Assembly: GCA_003445715.1 (NCBI GenBank)
Contig: DMCS01000046.1
Coordinates: forward strand, 1-28,423
DNA from: Candidatus Mesolinea sp.
GTDB taxonomy: Bacteria > Chloroflexota > Anaerolineae > Anaerolineales > Anaerolineaceae
Direction of reading: 5' to 3'
DNA: 28,423 nt
Part shown: piece after piece, positions 1 through 8,276 of the stretch
Layout: the number at the start of each line of letters is the position of its first letter
Numbering within the stretch: the stretch's first letter is position 1
Notes under the pieces: model-generated
What the model saw: only the letters and a program-made list of their open reading frames with translations
What the model was told of the DNA's origin: nothing
Database searches by the model: none
Position numbers and translations under genes: made by a program

Positions 1-132
1 ACCACTATATAAGACTTTACCTTGAACAAGTTCTCATAAATCTTTATTTGATGCTTACTCGCAATTCTCGTTAATTAAACACAGTGTTATCTGCTTTCGT
101 TTGAGGATTTGGCAGGAGCAATATTTACCTCC

Positions 133-150
133 GCGCAATGTAATTTGCGC
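133..150 (-). terminator. weak inverted repeat just after the FHA gene stop
   Basis: Six-base arms (GCGCAA at 133-138 and TTGCGC at 145-150) with a 6-nt loop lie immediately downstream of the FHA-protein stop codon on the minus strand. No clear T tract follows, so this is at most a weak terminator. The rest of 1-132 shows no gene or motif that I can support. Confidence 0.25.
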
Positions 151-2097
151 TTATTCGCGGTTTTCACTAAGCGAAGGTTCACTATCTTTCGAACTGTGCT
201 CTTCAGCCTCTAAAGTTTCCTCAGTATCATTGGCAACCTCCTCGGCGAGGCGCGTACCGCTGCTAAAGCGGAAGGTGAGTGAACCAATTTGGATTAAGTC
301 ACCATGCTGCAAGATGACGCCGCTTTGACCAACAGGTGCATAATTGACCCAGGTGCCGGAGGTGCTATGAAAGTCGGTGAGGCGGAAGTTCCCTTCTGGC
401 AATAGGCGCAGCTGACAGTGCAGCGGTTCGAGGGCTGGATCCGCGAAGGAAAGTTGGCACAATTCAGGATCCCTGCCGATGAGCATAAGCTCCTGCGTAA
501 TGGGGATTGGCTTTTCTGGTAAAGGGGTGTTATCCGCGTCCAGGTGTGTAAGCGTCGCCAGAATCTTTTGCGCTGGAGGTAAAACCTGTTCCACTTCTTC
601 GGGCAAAGGCACTTTGCTTGCCAAGCGCCGGCGCTTTCTGCGTGCTGGGAGAACAATGAAAGTTAATGAACCAACAAACAACGCGCCCAGCAGCCCTAAA
701 AACCATGGGTTTTGCCAAAATGCGGATGAAGGTGAAGAAGGAACCGGTAGCACTTCTAGATTTATATCGGTAAGCACTGATTGCCCCGTCAACCCGAATT
801 CGTCGCTAATCTTTGCTTGCAGACTGAGATGTTGCGTTTCAGGGAAATCAGCAAAGTCCAAGCGGAAGGTAAAGTAAGGAGCAGAAGTGTTTTCCTGATA
901 GAGGCTCCCATTTACCCACAAGCTGGCTTTGGTTGTGCTACGCGGGTGTCCATCGGGGAAGTTCACGGTGATCTCCACTGGCAGCTCTGCTGGTGAAAGT
1001 GAACCGTCTGCTCCGGTCTGCACGCTGATCGCTTGCGGCAGGTTAATGAACTGCACTTCTGCCGGCAGCACCTCTACGGAAAAGGTAATGTTCGGAGAGG
1101 TTACCACGCCAGTGCTGGTTTGCAGGCTGAGCCCTAATTGATGTTCTCCGCTTTTACGGATATGTGAAAGATACGATACCTGATAACGCTTGCCCAACCC
1201 GAGGATGTAATTGGTTGGATCAGGGATGGGTTCCGAACCAGAAAAGAGAAACAAGCTGCCACCGCTGCCTTCAGCTAGATTGCGCAGATGCGGAATTTGG
1301 GGAAATGTGATGATTTCTGGCTCACCAGCAAGCCAGATGTTGACCGTGATGTGGTGGTCTAACGCAGTCTGCAGTAATTCATCTACTTGCTCTGCTTCTC
1401 CTACCAACGGCAGGGCGGTGATGTATAGCAAGGTCTTATCTTGCCCGCTTTCATCTTGGCTTAGCACCTCCAAAGCGCGCTGCAGGCTCGTGAAGTTCGG
1501 TTCCATGCGCCGCATATTACCGGGATAATCGGCTAAGGCGATGAGAAGTGAATCCAGATCGGTGAACTCGGTAAATTCATAATCCGGGTTGATGAATAAG
1601 CTGAGGCGATCGCCAGAGCCGGGAATGAGGCTCTGATTGAGCTGGGTGAAAGCCCGAATGAGTTTATCGTAGCGTGAGATGCCGTTAATATCCCGCCAAG
1701 CCAAATCTAAACCCGGGTTGATGGCTAAAGCTAAATGCAAACCATCATAGGTCTCCATCACGCTGCGAGCGGGCAGGATCTTCTCATCCTCGCGTATCTG
1801 TAAATTGGTGGCATTAATCTGGTCAACAGCTGGGTCTGGCAAGTGCCTTGGCTTCACCTCCGCACGGATAAGAGGGAACTCGCGAGTATCTATGCTGCTC
1901 ACTTCCAAGCTGGGCAGCGGCTGCGATAGAGTTGCTGCTAACGCAGTGAATGATTGCATAAGCAACAGGCTCAGTAGTAAAGCAGTGATAAATGCTTTGC
2001 CTAAGGTGTGCAATGGGAAACGCAACGCTCGATGATGCGTAGGCATAGCTGATTGTTGAAGCTTGGGCAATTTAAAGAGACCTAATTTGATGGACAT
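151..2097 (-). CDS. membrane protein with VWA-like extracytoplasmic region and C-terminal FHA domain
   Basis: The protein is about 648 aa from the ATG at 2097; a TTG at 2115 and an ATG at 2046 are also possible, and none has a clear Shine-Dalgarno. Numbered from the TTG, a signal or anchor helix covers about 40-60, with ALAA as a possible cleavage site. A VWA-like alpha/beta region covers about 120-315, beta-sandwich-like sequence about 340-455, a membrane helix about 471-490 followed by an RRKRRR stop-transfer, and an FHA domain about 541-617 with GR at 547-548 and SGTWVN at 586-591. FHA domains bind phosphothreonine peptides, so the inferred role is linking an outside sensing or adhesion region to Ser/Thr-kinase signalling inside. 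The metal-site motif DxSxS expected of VWA is replaced by INPGLDL at 132-138, so metal binding is unlikely. The end is acidic and low-complexity. It lies about 70 bp after guaA on the same strand. The partner is unknown. Confidence 0.8.
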   Translation of the reverse strand: MSIKLGLFKLPKLQQSAMPTHHRALRFPLHTLGKAFITALLLSLLLMQSFTALAATLSQPLPSLEVSSIDTREFPLIRAEVKPRHLPDPAVDQINATNLQIREDEKILPARSVMETYDGLHLALAINPGLDLAWRDINGISRYDKLIRAFTQLNQSLIPGSGDRLSLFINPDYEFTEFTDLDSLLIALADYPGNMRRMEPNFTSLQRALEVLSQDESGQDKTLLYITALPLVGEAEQVDELLQTALDHHITVNIWLAGEPEIITFPQIPHLRNLAEGSGGSLFLFSGSEPIPDPTNYILGLGKRYQVSYLSHIRKSGEHQLGLSLQTSTGVVTSPNITFSVEVLPAEVQFINLPQAISVQTGADGSLSPAELPVEITVNFPDGHPRSTTKASLWVNGSLYQENTSAPYFTFRLDFADFPETQHLSLQAKISDEFGLTGQSVLTDINLEVLPVPSSPSSAFWQNPWFLGLLGALFVGSLTFIVLPARRKRRRLASKVPLPEEVEQVLPPAQKILATLTHLDADNTPLPEKPIPITQELMLIGRDPELCQLSFADPALEPLHCQLRLLPEGNFRLTDFHSTSGTWVNYAPVGQSGVILQHGDLIQIGSLTFRFSSGTRLAEEVANDTEETLEAEEHSSKDSEPSLSENRE

Positions 2098-2114
2098 AGC
2101 GCTGTCTAAAGTCA

Positions 2115-2120
2115 ATTTTA
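2115..2120 (-). promoter_or_regulatory. possible -10 box (TAAAAT) for the FHA gene
   Basis: Read on the minus strand, TAAAAT preceded by GGG lies 17 nt before the ATG at 2097. It resembles the G-preceded TATAAT boxes elsewhere in the window. There is no recognisable -35. If real, it favours the ATG at 2097 over the TTG at 2115. Confidence 0.3.
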
Positions 2121-2169
2121 CCCGAAGGTGAAACGCTGCTAGCTTAAGGCACTTACAGGGAGTTGAGAG

Positions 2170-3732
2170 TTACTCCCACTCGATCGTGGCGGGGGGTTTG
2201 CTAGTGATATCGTAAACGACACGGTTGACGCGCGGAATTTCGTTGACGATGCGATTAGCAACCCGAGCTAGGAATTCTTGCGGCAGGCGTGCCCAATCAG
2301 CGGTCATAAAGTCCGTGGTGGTGACGGCGCGCAGAGCAACCACTTCCTGGTAACTGCGCTGGTCTCCCATCACGCCCACCGTTTTGATCGGCAAAAGCAC
2401 CGCAAAAGCTTGTGAGGTGCCTTGCAGTTTTCCGCTGGGATCCTCCTGCAGTTGAAGAAGACCCGCTTGCTCGAGTTCCTGCGTGAAAATGGCATCAGCT
2501 TCGCGCAGCGTGTCTAAGCGCTCGTGAGTAATTTCGCCTAAACAGCGCACAGCTAAGCCAGGGCCTGGGAAGGGCTGCCGCCAGATTAGGCTGTGCGGCA
2601 AGCCGAGCGCTTCGCCTACCGCGCGCACTTCATCTTTAAAAAGCAAGCGCAAGGGCTCCACCAACTTGAAATGCAAGTCAGAAGGCAAACCGCCCACGTT
2701 ATGGTGGCTCTTGATGCGCTGAGCTTGCGAAGCGCCGATGCCTTGGGACTCGACCACATCGGGGTAGATTGTGCCTTGCACGAGGAAGTCAATTTGCCCA
2801 ATTTGGCGGGCGGTAGCTTCGAACTCGCGGATGAAGGTCTCGCCTATAATCTTGCGCTTAGTTTCTGGGTCGGTAACCCCCTGAAGTGCGCTCAAGAAAC
2901 GCTCGGAGGCATCAACGACCATCAAGCGCTCGCCTAACAACGGGTGGAATGCGGTTTCCACTTGATGCCGTTCGCCTTTACGCAATAAACCTGTATCGAT
3001 AAAAACACTATAGACCTGCTCGCCCAAGGCGCGCTGGGCTAAAGCCGTCGCCACGCTGGAATCGACGCCCCCGCTCACTGCCGAAAGCACTTTGGCTTCG
3101 CCCACTTGTTGCTGAATGCTTGCTATGCTCTGGGCAATTATCGAAGCAGGGGTCCAGTCGCCTTTGCAGCCACAAATATCGATGACGAAACGCTGCAGGA
3201 TCAGCGCACCCTGCGGTGTGTGGCGCACTTCAGGGTGAAATTGCAAGCCATAGCGGCGCTGCTCTAAGTTTCCAATGGCAGCGATGGGGCTATTGGCAGA
3301 GCGCGCCAATACCTGCCAGCCAGCTGGCTGCCGCTTGATGCGATCCCCGTGGGACATCCATACGGTTAATTCACCTTCTGGCAGCAAAGGGTTTGGCACC
3401 AGCGCCTGAATGGTTGCCAATCCGTACTCGCGCTCCTGCGCCGGGGCAACCTCGCCGCCTAGTTGAACTGTAAGCGCTTGCATGCCGTAACAAATGCCCA
3501 AAATGGGCAAGTTGCTTTGCAGGATAGCAGCAGGGATTTTGGGCGCATCTGGTGCGACCACCGAAAGTGGCCCGCCTGAAAGGATAACTCCGCGGGTTTC
3601 GGTGTCGAGCAAGTCGGTTTCGGCAGCGTTCCAAGGTTTGATCTCAGAGTAAACGTGCGCCTCGCGCACGCGCCGGGCGATCAGCTGGGTGTATTGAGAA
3701 CCAAAATCGAGGATGAGAATTTTATCTATCAT
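2170..3732 (-). CDS. guaA: GMP synthase (glutamine-hydrolysing)
   Basis: The 520-aa protein has the normal length and complete domain order for GuaA, which makes GMP from XMP, ATP and glutamine in the cytosol. The N-terminal class I glutamine amidotransferase has nucleophile Cys81 in GICYGMQ and His166/Glu168 in FHPEV. The ATP pyrophosphatase domain has the P-loop SGGVDSS at 220-226. The C-terminal dimerisation domain ends in the typical KPPATIEWE. The ATG at 3732 follows the xpt stop by 19 nt with no clear Shine-Dalgarno, suggesting co-transcription with xpt. Xanthine phosphoribosyltransferase and GuaA act consecutively (xanthine to XMP to GMP), so the pair is a guanine nucleotide salvage unit. 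Confidence 0.97.
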   Translation of the reverse strand: MIDKILILDFGSQYTQLIARRVREAHVYSEIKPWNAAETDLLDTETRGVILSGGPLSVVAPDAPKIPAAILQSNLPILGICYGMQALTVQLGGEVAPAQEREYGLATIQALVPNPLLPEGELTVWMSHGDRIKRQPAGWQVLARSANSPIAAIGNLEQRRYGLQFHPEVRHTPQGALILQRFVIDICGCKGDWTPASIIAQSIASIQQQVGEAKVLSAVSGGVDSSVATALAQRALGEQVYSVFIDTGLLRKGERHQVETAFHPLLGERLMVVDASERFLSALQGVTDPETKRKIIGETFIREFEATARQIGQIDFLVQGTIYPDVVESQGIGASQAQRIKSHHNVGGLPSDLHFKLVEPLRLLFKDEVRAVGEALGLPHSLIWRQPFPGPGLAVRCLGEITHERLDTLREADAIFTQELEQAGLLQLQEDPSGKLQGTSQAFAVLLPIKTVGVMGDQRSYQEVVALRAVTTTDFMTADWARLPQEFLARVANRIVNEIPRVNRVVYDITSKPPATIEWE

Positions 3733-3751
3733 GCGAGGCTAAAGAAATTAA

Positions 3752-4324
3752 CTAATCGGCAAAAACGATTTTGCCGTTATCCATCGAAGTGATGATGGCC
3801 AATGCGTGGATTGGGATATTCAGTGAAGATAGCAGCGCGCGACCGCCCTCGAAAGTCTTCTCGATAAGTGCACCGATGCCGACGACTTCGGACCCAGCGA
3901 CTTGCGCTAAGCGCACTAAGCCGGCAATCGTCTGACCGGAAGCTAAGAAGTCATCGATAATGAGAATGTGTTCGCCTCTGCCTAAGTATTCCGGGGAAAC
4001 AATGAGCTCCACCTTGATTCCTTTTGTGTGAGAGGGGGCAACCGTCAAATAAACCTGATTGGGCATGGTTACAGGCTTGGACTTGCGGGCGTAAACTACG
4101 GGCACCTGGAGGTATTTAGCGGTCATAAGCGCCGGTGCTATGCCAGAAATCTCAGCGGTAAGCACCTTTTCGGCGCGCACGGGGGCAAAAAGGCGGGCTA
4201 GCTCTGCCCCGCAGGCATCCATCAGCATCGGGTCAACCTGATGATTGATAAATCGGTCTACTTTAAGAATACCGTTGCCTAAATTGCTTCCATCTTCCAA
4301 GATGCGTTTTTTAAGTAATTCCAT
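3752..4324 (-). CDS. xpt: xanthine phosphoribosyltransferase
   Basis: The 190-aa protein matches the usual Xpt length. The family transfers ribose-5-phosphate from PRPP to xanthine to give XMP. The PRPP-binding loop ILIIDDFLASGQT is at 120-132, and the N-terminal MELLKKRI and the SKPVTMPNQVY segment are typical of Gram-positive-type Xpt. The ATG is preceded by AAAGGAG with about 8 nt spacing. It lies upstream of guaA on the same strand. In Firmicutes this gene often follows a purine riboswitch; the 111-nt leader here (4325-4435) has only a long-loop AGCGC/GCGCT repeat and no recognisable purine aptamer. Paralogous PRTases (hypoxanthine type) are a less likely identity. Confidence 0.93.
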   Translation of the reverse strand: MELLKKRILEDGSNLGNGILKVDRFINHQVDPMLMDACGAELARLFAPVRAEKVLTAEISGIAPALMTAKYLQVPVVYARKSKPVTMPNQVYLTVAPSHTKGIKVELIVSPEYLGRGEHILIIDDFLASGQTIAGLVRLAQVAGSEVVGIGALIEKTFEGGRALLSSLNIPIHALAIITSMDNGKIVFAD

Positions 4325-4435
4325 TCCAAAACTCCTTTCAAAAACCAGGGGTATAGCAAGAATCTCACAGCGCTAATACGTTCCAGCTATCCTGCGCTTT
4401 TCGTGGCATCATCAGAAATGTCTTTTGCACTGCTT

Positions 4436-5236
4436 TTACGCTTTCTGATGCAATAGCTCGCCTTGCGCAACGGTTACCGCTTTCCCACCGATATAGACGC
4501 GATCTTCACCCAAGCGTGCCCAGACCTCACCGCCGCGCGGTGAAGCCTGATAGGCATGAAACTTGCTTTTGCCCAAGCGCTCAGCGTAGTAAGGTGCAAG
4601 CATGCAGTGTGCCATACCCGTGACGGGATCTTCATAGATACCAGTTTTTGGTGAGAAAAAGCGCGAGATGAAGTCGTATTTCTCCGTGCAGGGAGCCGTA
4701 ATGATGAGATCAACTTGAGGAAGGGTAGCAATTTTCTTCCAGTCTGGCTCAAAATTGCGCACGGCTTCTGGGCTTTCTAATTCCACTAATAAAACCTGGT
4801 CGGCATAGGTGGCAGCGGATTGCGGCTCCTCCCCCAGCACCTCAATGATTTCTGATGTGATCGGCTGAGAGACCGGCTCACGGCGAGGCATGTCCAGTTC
4901 AATGGTTCCATTGGAGAAGCTGGAGGTAATTTTGCCGCTGAGGGTGTAAAAAGTGATGGTTTCATCAAGCTCGTAGAACCCGAATTCGTACAAAATGTGG
5001 GCGCTTGCGAGTGTGGCATGTCCGCACAAATCGACTTCGGTTTTGGGTGTGAACCAGCGCAAGTTGTAGCCTTCTCCTTTAGGTAAGAGGAAAGCGGTCT
5101 CCGAAAGTGCCATCTCGGCAGCAACTTGCTGCATCCACGTGTCGCTGCGCGATGATTCGAGCATGCAAACAGCTGCAGGGTTGCCCTTGAAAGGCTCTAC
5201 AGCAAAAGCGTCAACGTGATAGATCGGAATTTTCAT
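4436..5236 (-). CDS. PhzF family isomerase/epimerase
   Basis: The 266-aa protein has the normal length for the PhzF/diaminopimelate-epimerase fold (two similar halves). The N-terminal YHVDAFA and GNPAAVC, the presumed catalytic Glu46 in ALSETAF, and DLCGHATLASAH are diagnostic; the second half carries the EDPVTGMAHCMLAPYYAERLG block. The family catalyses cofactor-independent proton shifts or epimerisation on small metabolites, and most members have no assigned substrate. No phenazine genes are nearby, so phenazine synthesis is not implied. The ATG is chosen because AGGAG lies about 7 nt upstream. It is the first gene of the minus-strand block leading into xpt, with 111 nt between them. Confidence 0.9.
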   Translation of the reverse strand: MKIPIYHVDAFAVEPFKGNPAAVCMLESSRSDTWMQQVAAEMALSETAFLLPKGEGYNLRWFTPKTEVDLCGHATLASAHILYEFGFYELDETITFYTLSGKITSSFSNGTIELDMPRREPVSQPITSEIIEVLGEEPQSAATYADQVLLVELESPEAVRNFEPDWKKIATLPQVDLIITAPCTEKYDFISRFFSPKTGIYEDPVTGMAHCMLAPYYAERLGKSKFHAYQASPRGGEVWARLGEDRVYIGGKAVTVAQGELLHQKA

Positions 5237-5495
5237 TTCTAACTCCTGATTTCTGCAGTTGTTTCATTTTAACAGATTGTAAGCGAATTTGAGGCGAAAA
5301 TTTGGCAGTTTCCAATGCAATTGGGCTGTGATTTGGGTGTTGGATTGCGTTGAACCTTTTTCCCTGATCTTGCATGGTTCCCTTACGGGCAGGTTGCGCA
5401 CTCAGCGACCGGCGAGAACAGTGCCATTTATCCCCTATGGCAAGGTGTAAAACCAACAGATATTTGATTACCCACAGAAGGGTATAATCAGCAGC
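5237..5495. other. divergent intergenic region
   Basis: This 259-nt region separates the divergent phzF-like and L,D-transpeptidase genes and must hold both promoters. On the plus side there is a clear TATAAT. On the minus side TAAAAT (5271-5266) and TACAAT (5281-5276) are weak -10 candidates. I see no tRNA, hairpin terminator or convincing small ORF. Confidence 0.5.
5483..5488 (+). promoter_or_regulatory. -10 box of L,D-transpeptidase gene, probably leaderless
   Basis: A perfect TATAAT preceded by AGGG ends 7 nt before the ATG at 5496. A normal start site about 7 nt downstream would put the first mRNA base at or beside the ATG, leaving no room for a Shine-Dalgarno. TTGATT at 5464-5469 is only 13 nt upstream, too close for a standard -35. 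Confidence 0.6.
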
Positions 5496-6677
5496 ATGAG
5501 ACGAAAAAAAGTTTGGCTCATGCTTGGGGTCATTGTGAGCTTGCTGCTGGGCGGTCTGCTCTCAGCAGCACCTGTTAGCGCGTCAAGCAGCAAGGATACA
5601 CCTTATTACGAATTACCCTTATGCTTGCCTGGGCTTTACACTCATACGCCGGCTGATTGCCTGCCATTAGGGGCGTCTAAATCGGTGAGCCAAATTCACG
5701 CAATGGGCATTCCCTACCCCCAAAAAGAGCTGCCGGCAGCTTCGCCACAGGCAGACCTCGCAGAACTGCCAGTGCGTGTGGCGAGGGTTGAGCTGAGCAG
5801 TGCCGAGCCTTTACCAGTCTATGCCAGCTTGGATGATGCCCGTAGCGGCGGAACGCCTACCCGCACCATTCCCGCCGGCGAATCACGCTACGTGGCGATG
5901 ATTGACCAGGTTGAAGTTGATGGCAAAACATTTGTTCGCTTGGAAAGTGGTGAATGGGTACAAGCCAAGCCGATTTATTCTTGGATTCGCTTCCAAGGGT
6001 TGGTATTTTCACGCACGCCGCAAAATGATTTTGGCTGGGCAGTGGATGAAGCGGAAATTTACACAAAGCCTGGCTACAATTCACCCAAAACAGGCAAATC
6101 CGTTCCTAAGTACGAAGTTATTCAAATTTATCAGGTGACGCAGGCAGATGGCTACGAATGGTACCTCATTGGACCGAATGCGTGGGTTTCCTCACATAAA
6201 ACCCGACGCGTGGTTGTGGACACAACTAAACCACAAGGCGTGACAGGCGAGCGCTGGATCAAAATAGACTTAGCCAATTTTACGCTTTCTGCTTATGAGG
6301 ATGGCGACTTAGTTTTTGCCACTCTCGTTTCGACGGGACTGCCGCCCATGTATACACAGCCTGGCTTATTCCAGATTTATGAACGCTTTGAAGCCAGCCC
6401 CATGAGCGGTGCTACGAAGGCTGACCGCTCGGATTATTACTATCTAGAAGCCGTGCCTTGGACGATGTATTATGACGATGCCAGAGCTATCCACGGCGTC
6501 TATTGGCCAATTGTGTTGGGATACAACCAATCCCATGGCTGTGTGAATTTAGCTCCGGGGGACGCAAATTGGTTGTATGCCTGGGCGAAGCCAGGTGATT
6601 GGGTGTATGTGACCGACCCTTCTGGCAAAACACCAACCGACCCAGCTTACTACACAGGTATATCAGCTGGCCCTTAA
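5496..6677 (+). CDS. secreted L,D-transpeptidase (YkuD family) with SH3-like repeats
   Basis: The 393-aa protein begins with a classic signal peptide (MRRKK, a hydrophobic core about 7-23, and ASAS near 28-31). Two SH3-like beta modules follow at about 95-157 and 170-240. The YkuD catalytic domain at about 252-373 carries His333-Gly334 and SHGCVNL with catalytic Cys349. The family cross-links or modifies peptidoglycan-type peptides outside the membrane using a cysteine thioester. All catalytic residues are present, so it should be active. It is a single plus-strand gene with its own promoter and a shared terminator. Why the start is trusted: the signal peptide begins at this ATG, and the -10 box lies 7 nt before it. 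Confidence 0.92.
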   Translation: MRRKKVWLMLGVIVSLLLGGLLSAAPVSASSSKDTPYYELPLCLPGLYTHTPADCLPLGASKSVSQIHAMGIPYPQKELPAASPQADLAELPVRVARVELSSAEPLPVYASLDDARSGGTPTRTIPAGESRYVAMIDQVEVDGKTFVRLESGEWVQAKPIYSWIRFQGLVFSRTPQNDFGWAVDEAEIYTKPGYNSPKTGKSVPKYEVIQIYQVTQADGYEWYLIGPNAWVSSHKTRRVVVDTTKPQGVTGERWIKIDLANFTLSAYEDGDLVFATLVSTGLPPMYTQPGLFQIYERFEASPMSGATKADRSDYYYLEAVPWTMYYDDARAIHGVYWPIVLGYNQSHGCVNLAPGDANWLYAWAKPGDWVYVTDPSGKTPTDPAYYTGISAGP

Positions 6678-6692
6678 AATTTGATCAGCATA

Positions 6693-6725
6693 ATAAACAC
6701 GGCTGTTTATGGCAGCCGTGTTTAT
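6693..6725. terminator. bidirectional hairpin between convergent genes
   Basis: Perfect 13-base arms (ATAAACACGGCTG at 6693-6705 and its complement at 6713-6725) enclose a 7-nt loop. The arms end in TTTAT on both strands, so T-rich sequence flanks the GC core in either direction. The position, 15 nt after the L,D-transpeptidase stop and 24 nt after the carboxypeptidase stop, fits a shared intrinsic terminator. Confidence 0.8.
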
Positions 6726-6749
6726 GAATGTATCGTTTCTCGAAGAGAA

Positions 6750-8258
6750 CTACAGCCGATAAATCTGGCTGTATTTTTGCTCTAAATAGCGCATGTATGG
6801 TTCGGATGTGATCCTTGAACCGGTTATCTTTTGAACCAAATCTTGCGGGTCATATCGGGAAGCGTACCGGTGTACATTTTCCCGCATCCAGGCAAGGACT
6901 GTAGAAAAATCGCCAGAAGCGATTTCATCAGGGATGTTGGGATGGTCTGCTACCATCTTTTCCCACCATTGCACCGAGATGAGGTTGCCCAGCGCGTAGG
7001 TGGGGAAGTAGCCAATCATGCCGCCGGACCAGTGAACATCCTGCAGTACCCCGCGGCTGTCATTAGGTGGAGTGACGCCTAAATATGCTTGCATGCGGCT
7101 GTTCCAGATTTCTGGCAAGTCTTTTGTTTCCAACTTACCCTCCATCAAGCCAGTTTCAATCTCGAAGCGCAGCATGATATGCAAGTTGTAAGTAGCCTCA
7201 TCAGCTTCGATGCGAATGAGGGAGGGTTCCACGCGGTTAATCCCTCGGTAGAATTGCTCTATACTGAGGTTGCCTAAGTGTTCTGGGAAGAGCATTTGGG
7301 CGATAGGGAAGGCAAACTGCCAGAAAGCCTGCGAGCGGCCGATGAGGTTCTCCCAGAAGCGGGATTGGGATTCGTGCACGGCTAAGGAGGTAGGGCGGCC
7401 TAAGCTGGTGTGCCGGTATTTAGGGTTTAAGCCTTGGTCATAAAGTGCATGACCGGTCTCGTGCATGGTACTGAAGAGGGAAGACATGCCGTCTGTCTCC
7501 ATGTAGCGCGTGGTGATGCGTACGTCGCCATAACCAAAGCTGGTGGTGAAGGGATGCGGCGCCAAATCCATTCGTCCGCGGTTCCAGTCATATCCCATGC
7601 GCGTAGCTATAAAACGGCCGAATTTCTCTTGGGAATCAATGTCATATTTCTCCCGGATAAAGCTATTGTCTACCTGCTCGGCTTGAGCGATGCGCTGCAA
7701 GAGCGCAACTTGCTGAGGGCGCAAGGCGTCAAAAATAGCTTTTACCTCAGCAGTTTTCATGCCCGGCTCATATTCATCTAAGAGAGGGTCATACGGATGG
7801 TCAAAGGGTTTGAAAAGCTCAGCTTGTTCGCGGCGCAATTCTACAATGCGGGTGAGATGCGGTGCAAAGCTGGGAAAATCATTATTCTCGCGGGCTTGTA
7901 CCCAGACTTCATGCGCGCGGGATGTGACCATGACAAACTCGATTAATTTCTCGCGGGGAATGCGAGAAATATGCTCAAAATCGCGTTTGGCTACTTTGAT
8001 TTCCCGCGCAAGGTCATCATCTGCATTTATATCTGGAATCTCACTGGCGAGATCTTCGATCAGTGTGCCTAATTGGGGAGAAGTCGCGCGATCATACATT
8101 ATGCCGGCGACCAATGCAGCCTGCTCGCTGCGGTCTTCCATTCCACCGCGGGGCATATTGACTTGTTGGTCCCAATCGAGCAGAGCTTGGATACCACCGA
8201 GATTAGCTAATTCCGCTGTCAGGCGGCGAAGTTGATTTAGTTTTTCTTCTGTGCTCAT
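6750..8258 (-). CDS. M32 family metallocarboxypeptidase (Taq type)
   Basis: At 502 aa it matches the usual length of thermostable carboxypeptidase Taq. All family signatures are visible: HPF at 235-237, DVRIT at 245-249, the zinc site HETGH at 266-270 with Glu267 as catalytic base, HESQSRFWEN at 295-304, and GVLQDVHW near the C-terminus. These enzymes are cytosolic, metal-dependent, and remove C-terminal residues from peptides with broad specificity. It is the last gene of the long minus-strand run, 18 nt after the SerA-like gene. The upstream GGGAAAA is a weak ribosome site. Confidence 0.95.
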   Translation of the reverse strand: MSTEEKLNQLRRLTAELANLGGIQALLDWDQQVNMPRGGMEDRSEQAALVAGIMYDRATSPQLGTLIEDLASEIPDINADDDLAREIKVAKRDFEHISRIPREKLIEFVMVTSRAHEVWVQARENNDFPSFAPHLTRIVELRREQAELFKPFDHPYDPLLDEYEPGMKTAEVKAIFDALRPQQVALLQRIAQAEQVDNSFIREKYDIDSQEKFGRFIATRMGYDWNRGRMDLAPHPFTTSFGYGDVRITTRYMETDGMSSLFSTMHETGHALYDQGLNPKYRHTSLGRPTSLAVHESQSRFWENLIGRSQAFWQFAFPIAQMLFPEHLGNLSIEQFYRGINRVEPSLIRIEADEATYNLHIMLRFEIETGLMEGKLETKDLPEIWNSRMQAYLGVTPPNDSRGVLQDVHWSGGMIGYFPTYALGNLISVQWWEKMVADHPNIPDEIASGDFSTVLAWMRENVHRYASRYDPQDLVQKITGSRITSEPYMRYLEQKYSQIYRL

Positions 8259-8276
8259 TGTTTTCCCATTCTGTTA

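Noticed and set aside
479..877. Long open frame of 132 codons on the strand opposite the FHA gene
   Set aside because: Antisense shadow of a clearly coding region with Ser/Arg-rich composition and no ribosome site.
2158..2177. Inverted repeat GGGAGT/ACTCCC around the guaA stop codon
   Set aside because: Six-bp stem with an 8-nt loop, overlaps coding sequence and has no T tract; likely chance.
4325..4435. Possible purine riboswitch upstream of xpt
   Set aside because: I looked for the conserved loop and three-way-junction motifs of the purine aptamer and did not find them; only a long-loop AGCGC/GCGCT repeat is present.
5237..5495. tRNA-Sec or other small RNA in the divergent gap
   Set aside because: No T-loop-like GTTCNANNC motif or acceptor-stem pairing found by eye.
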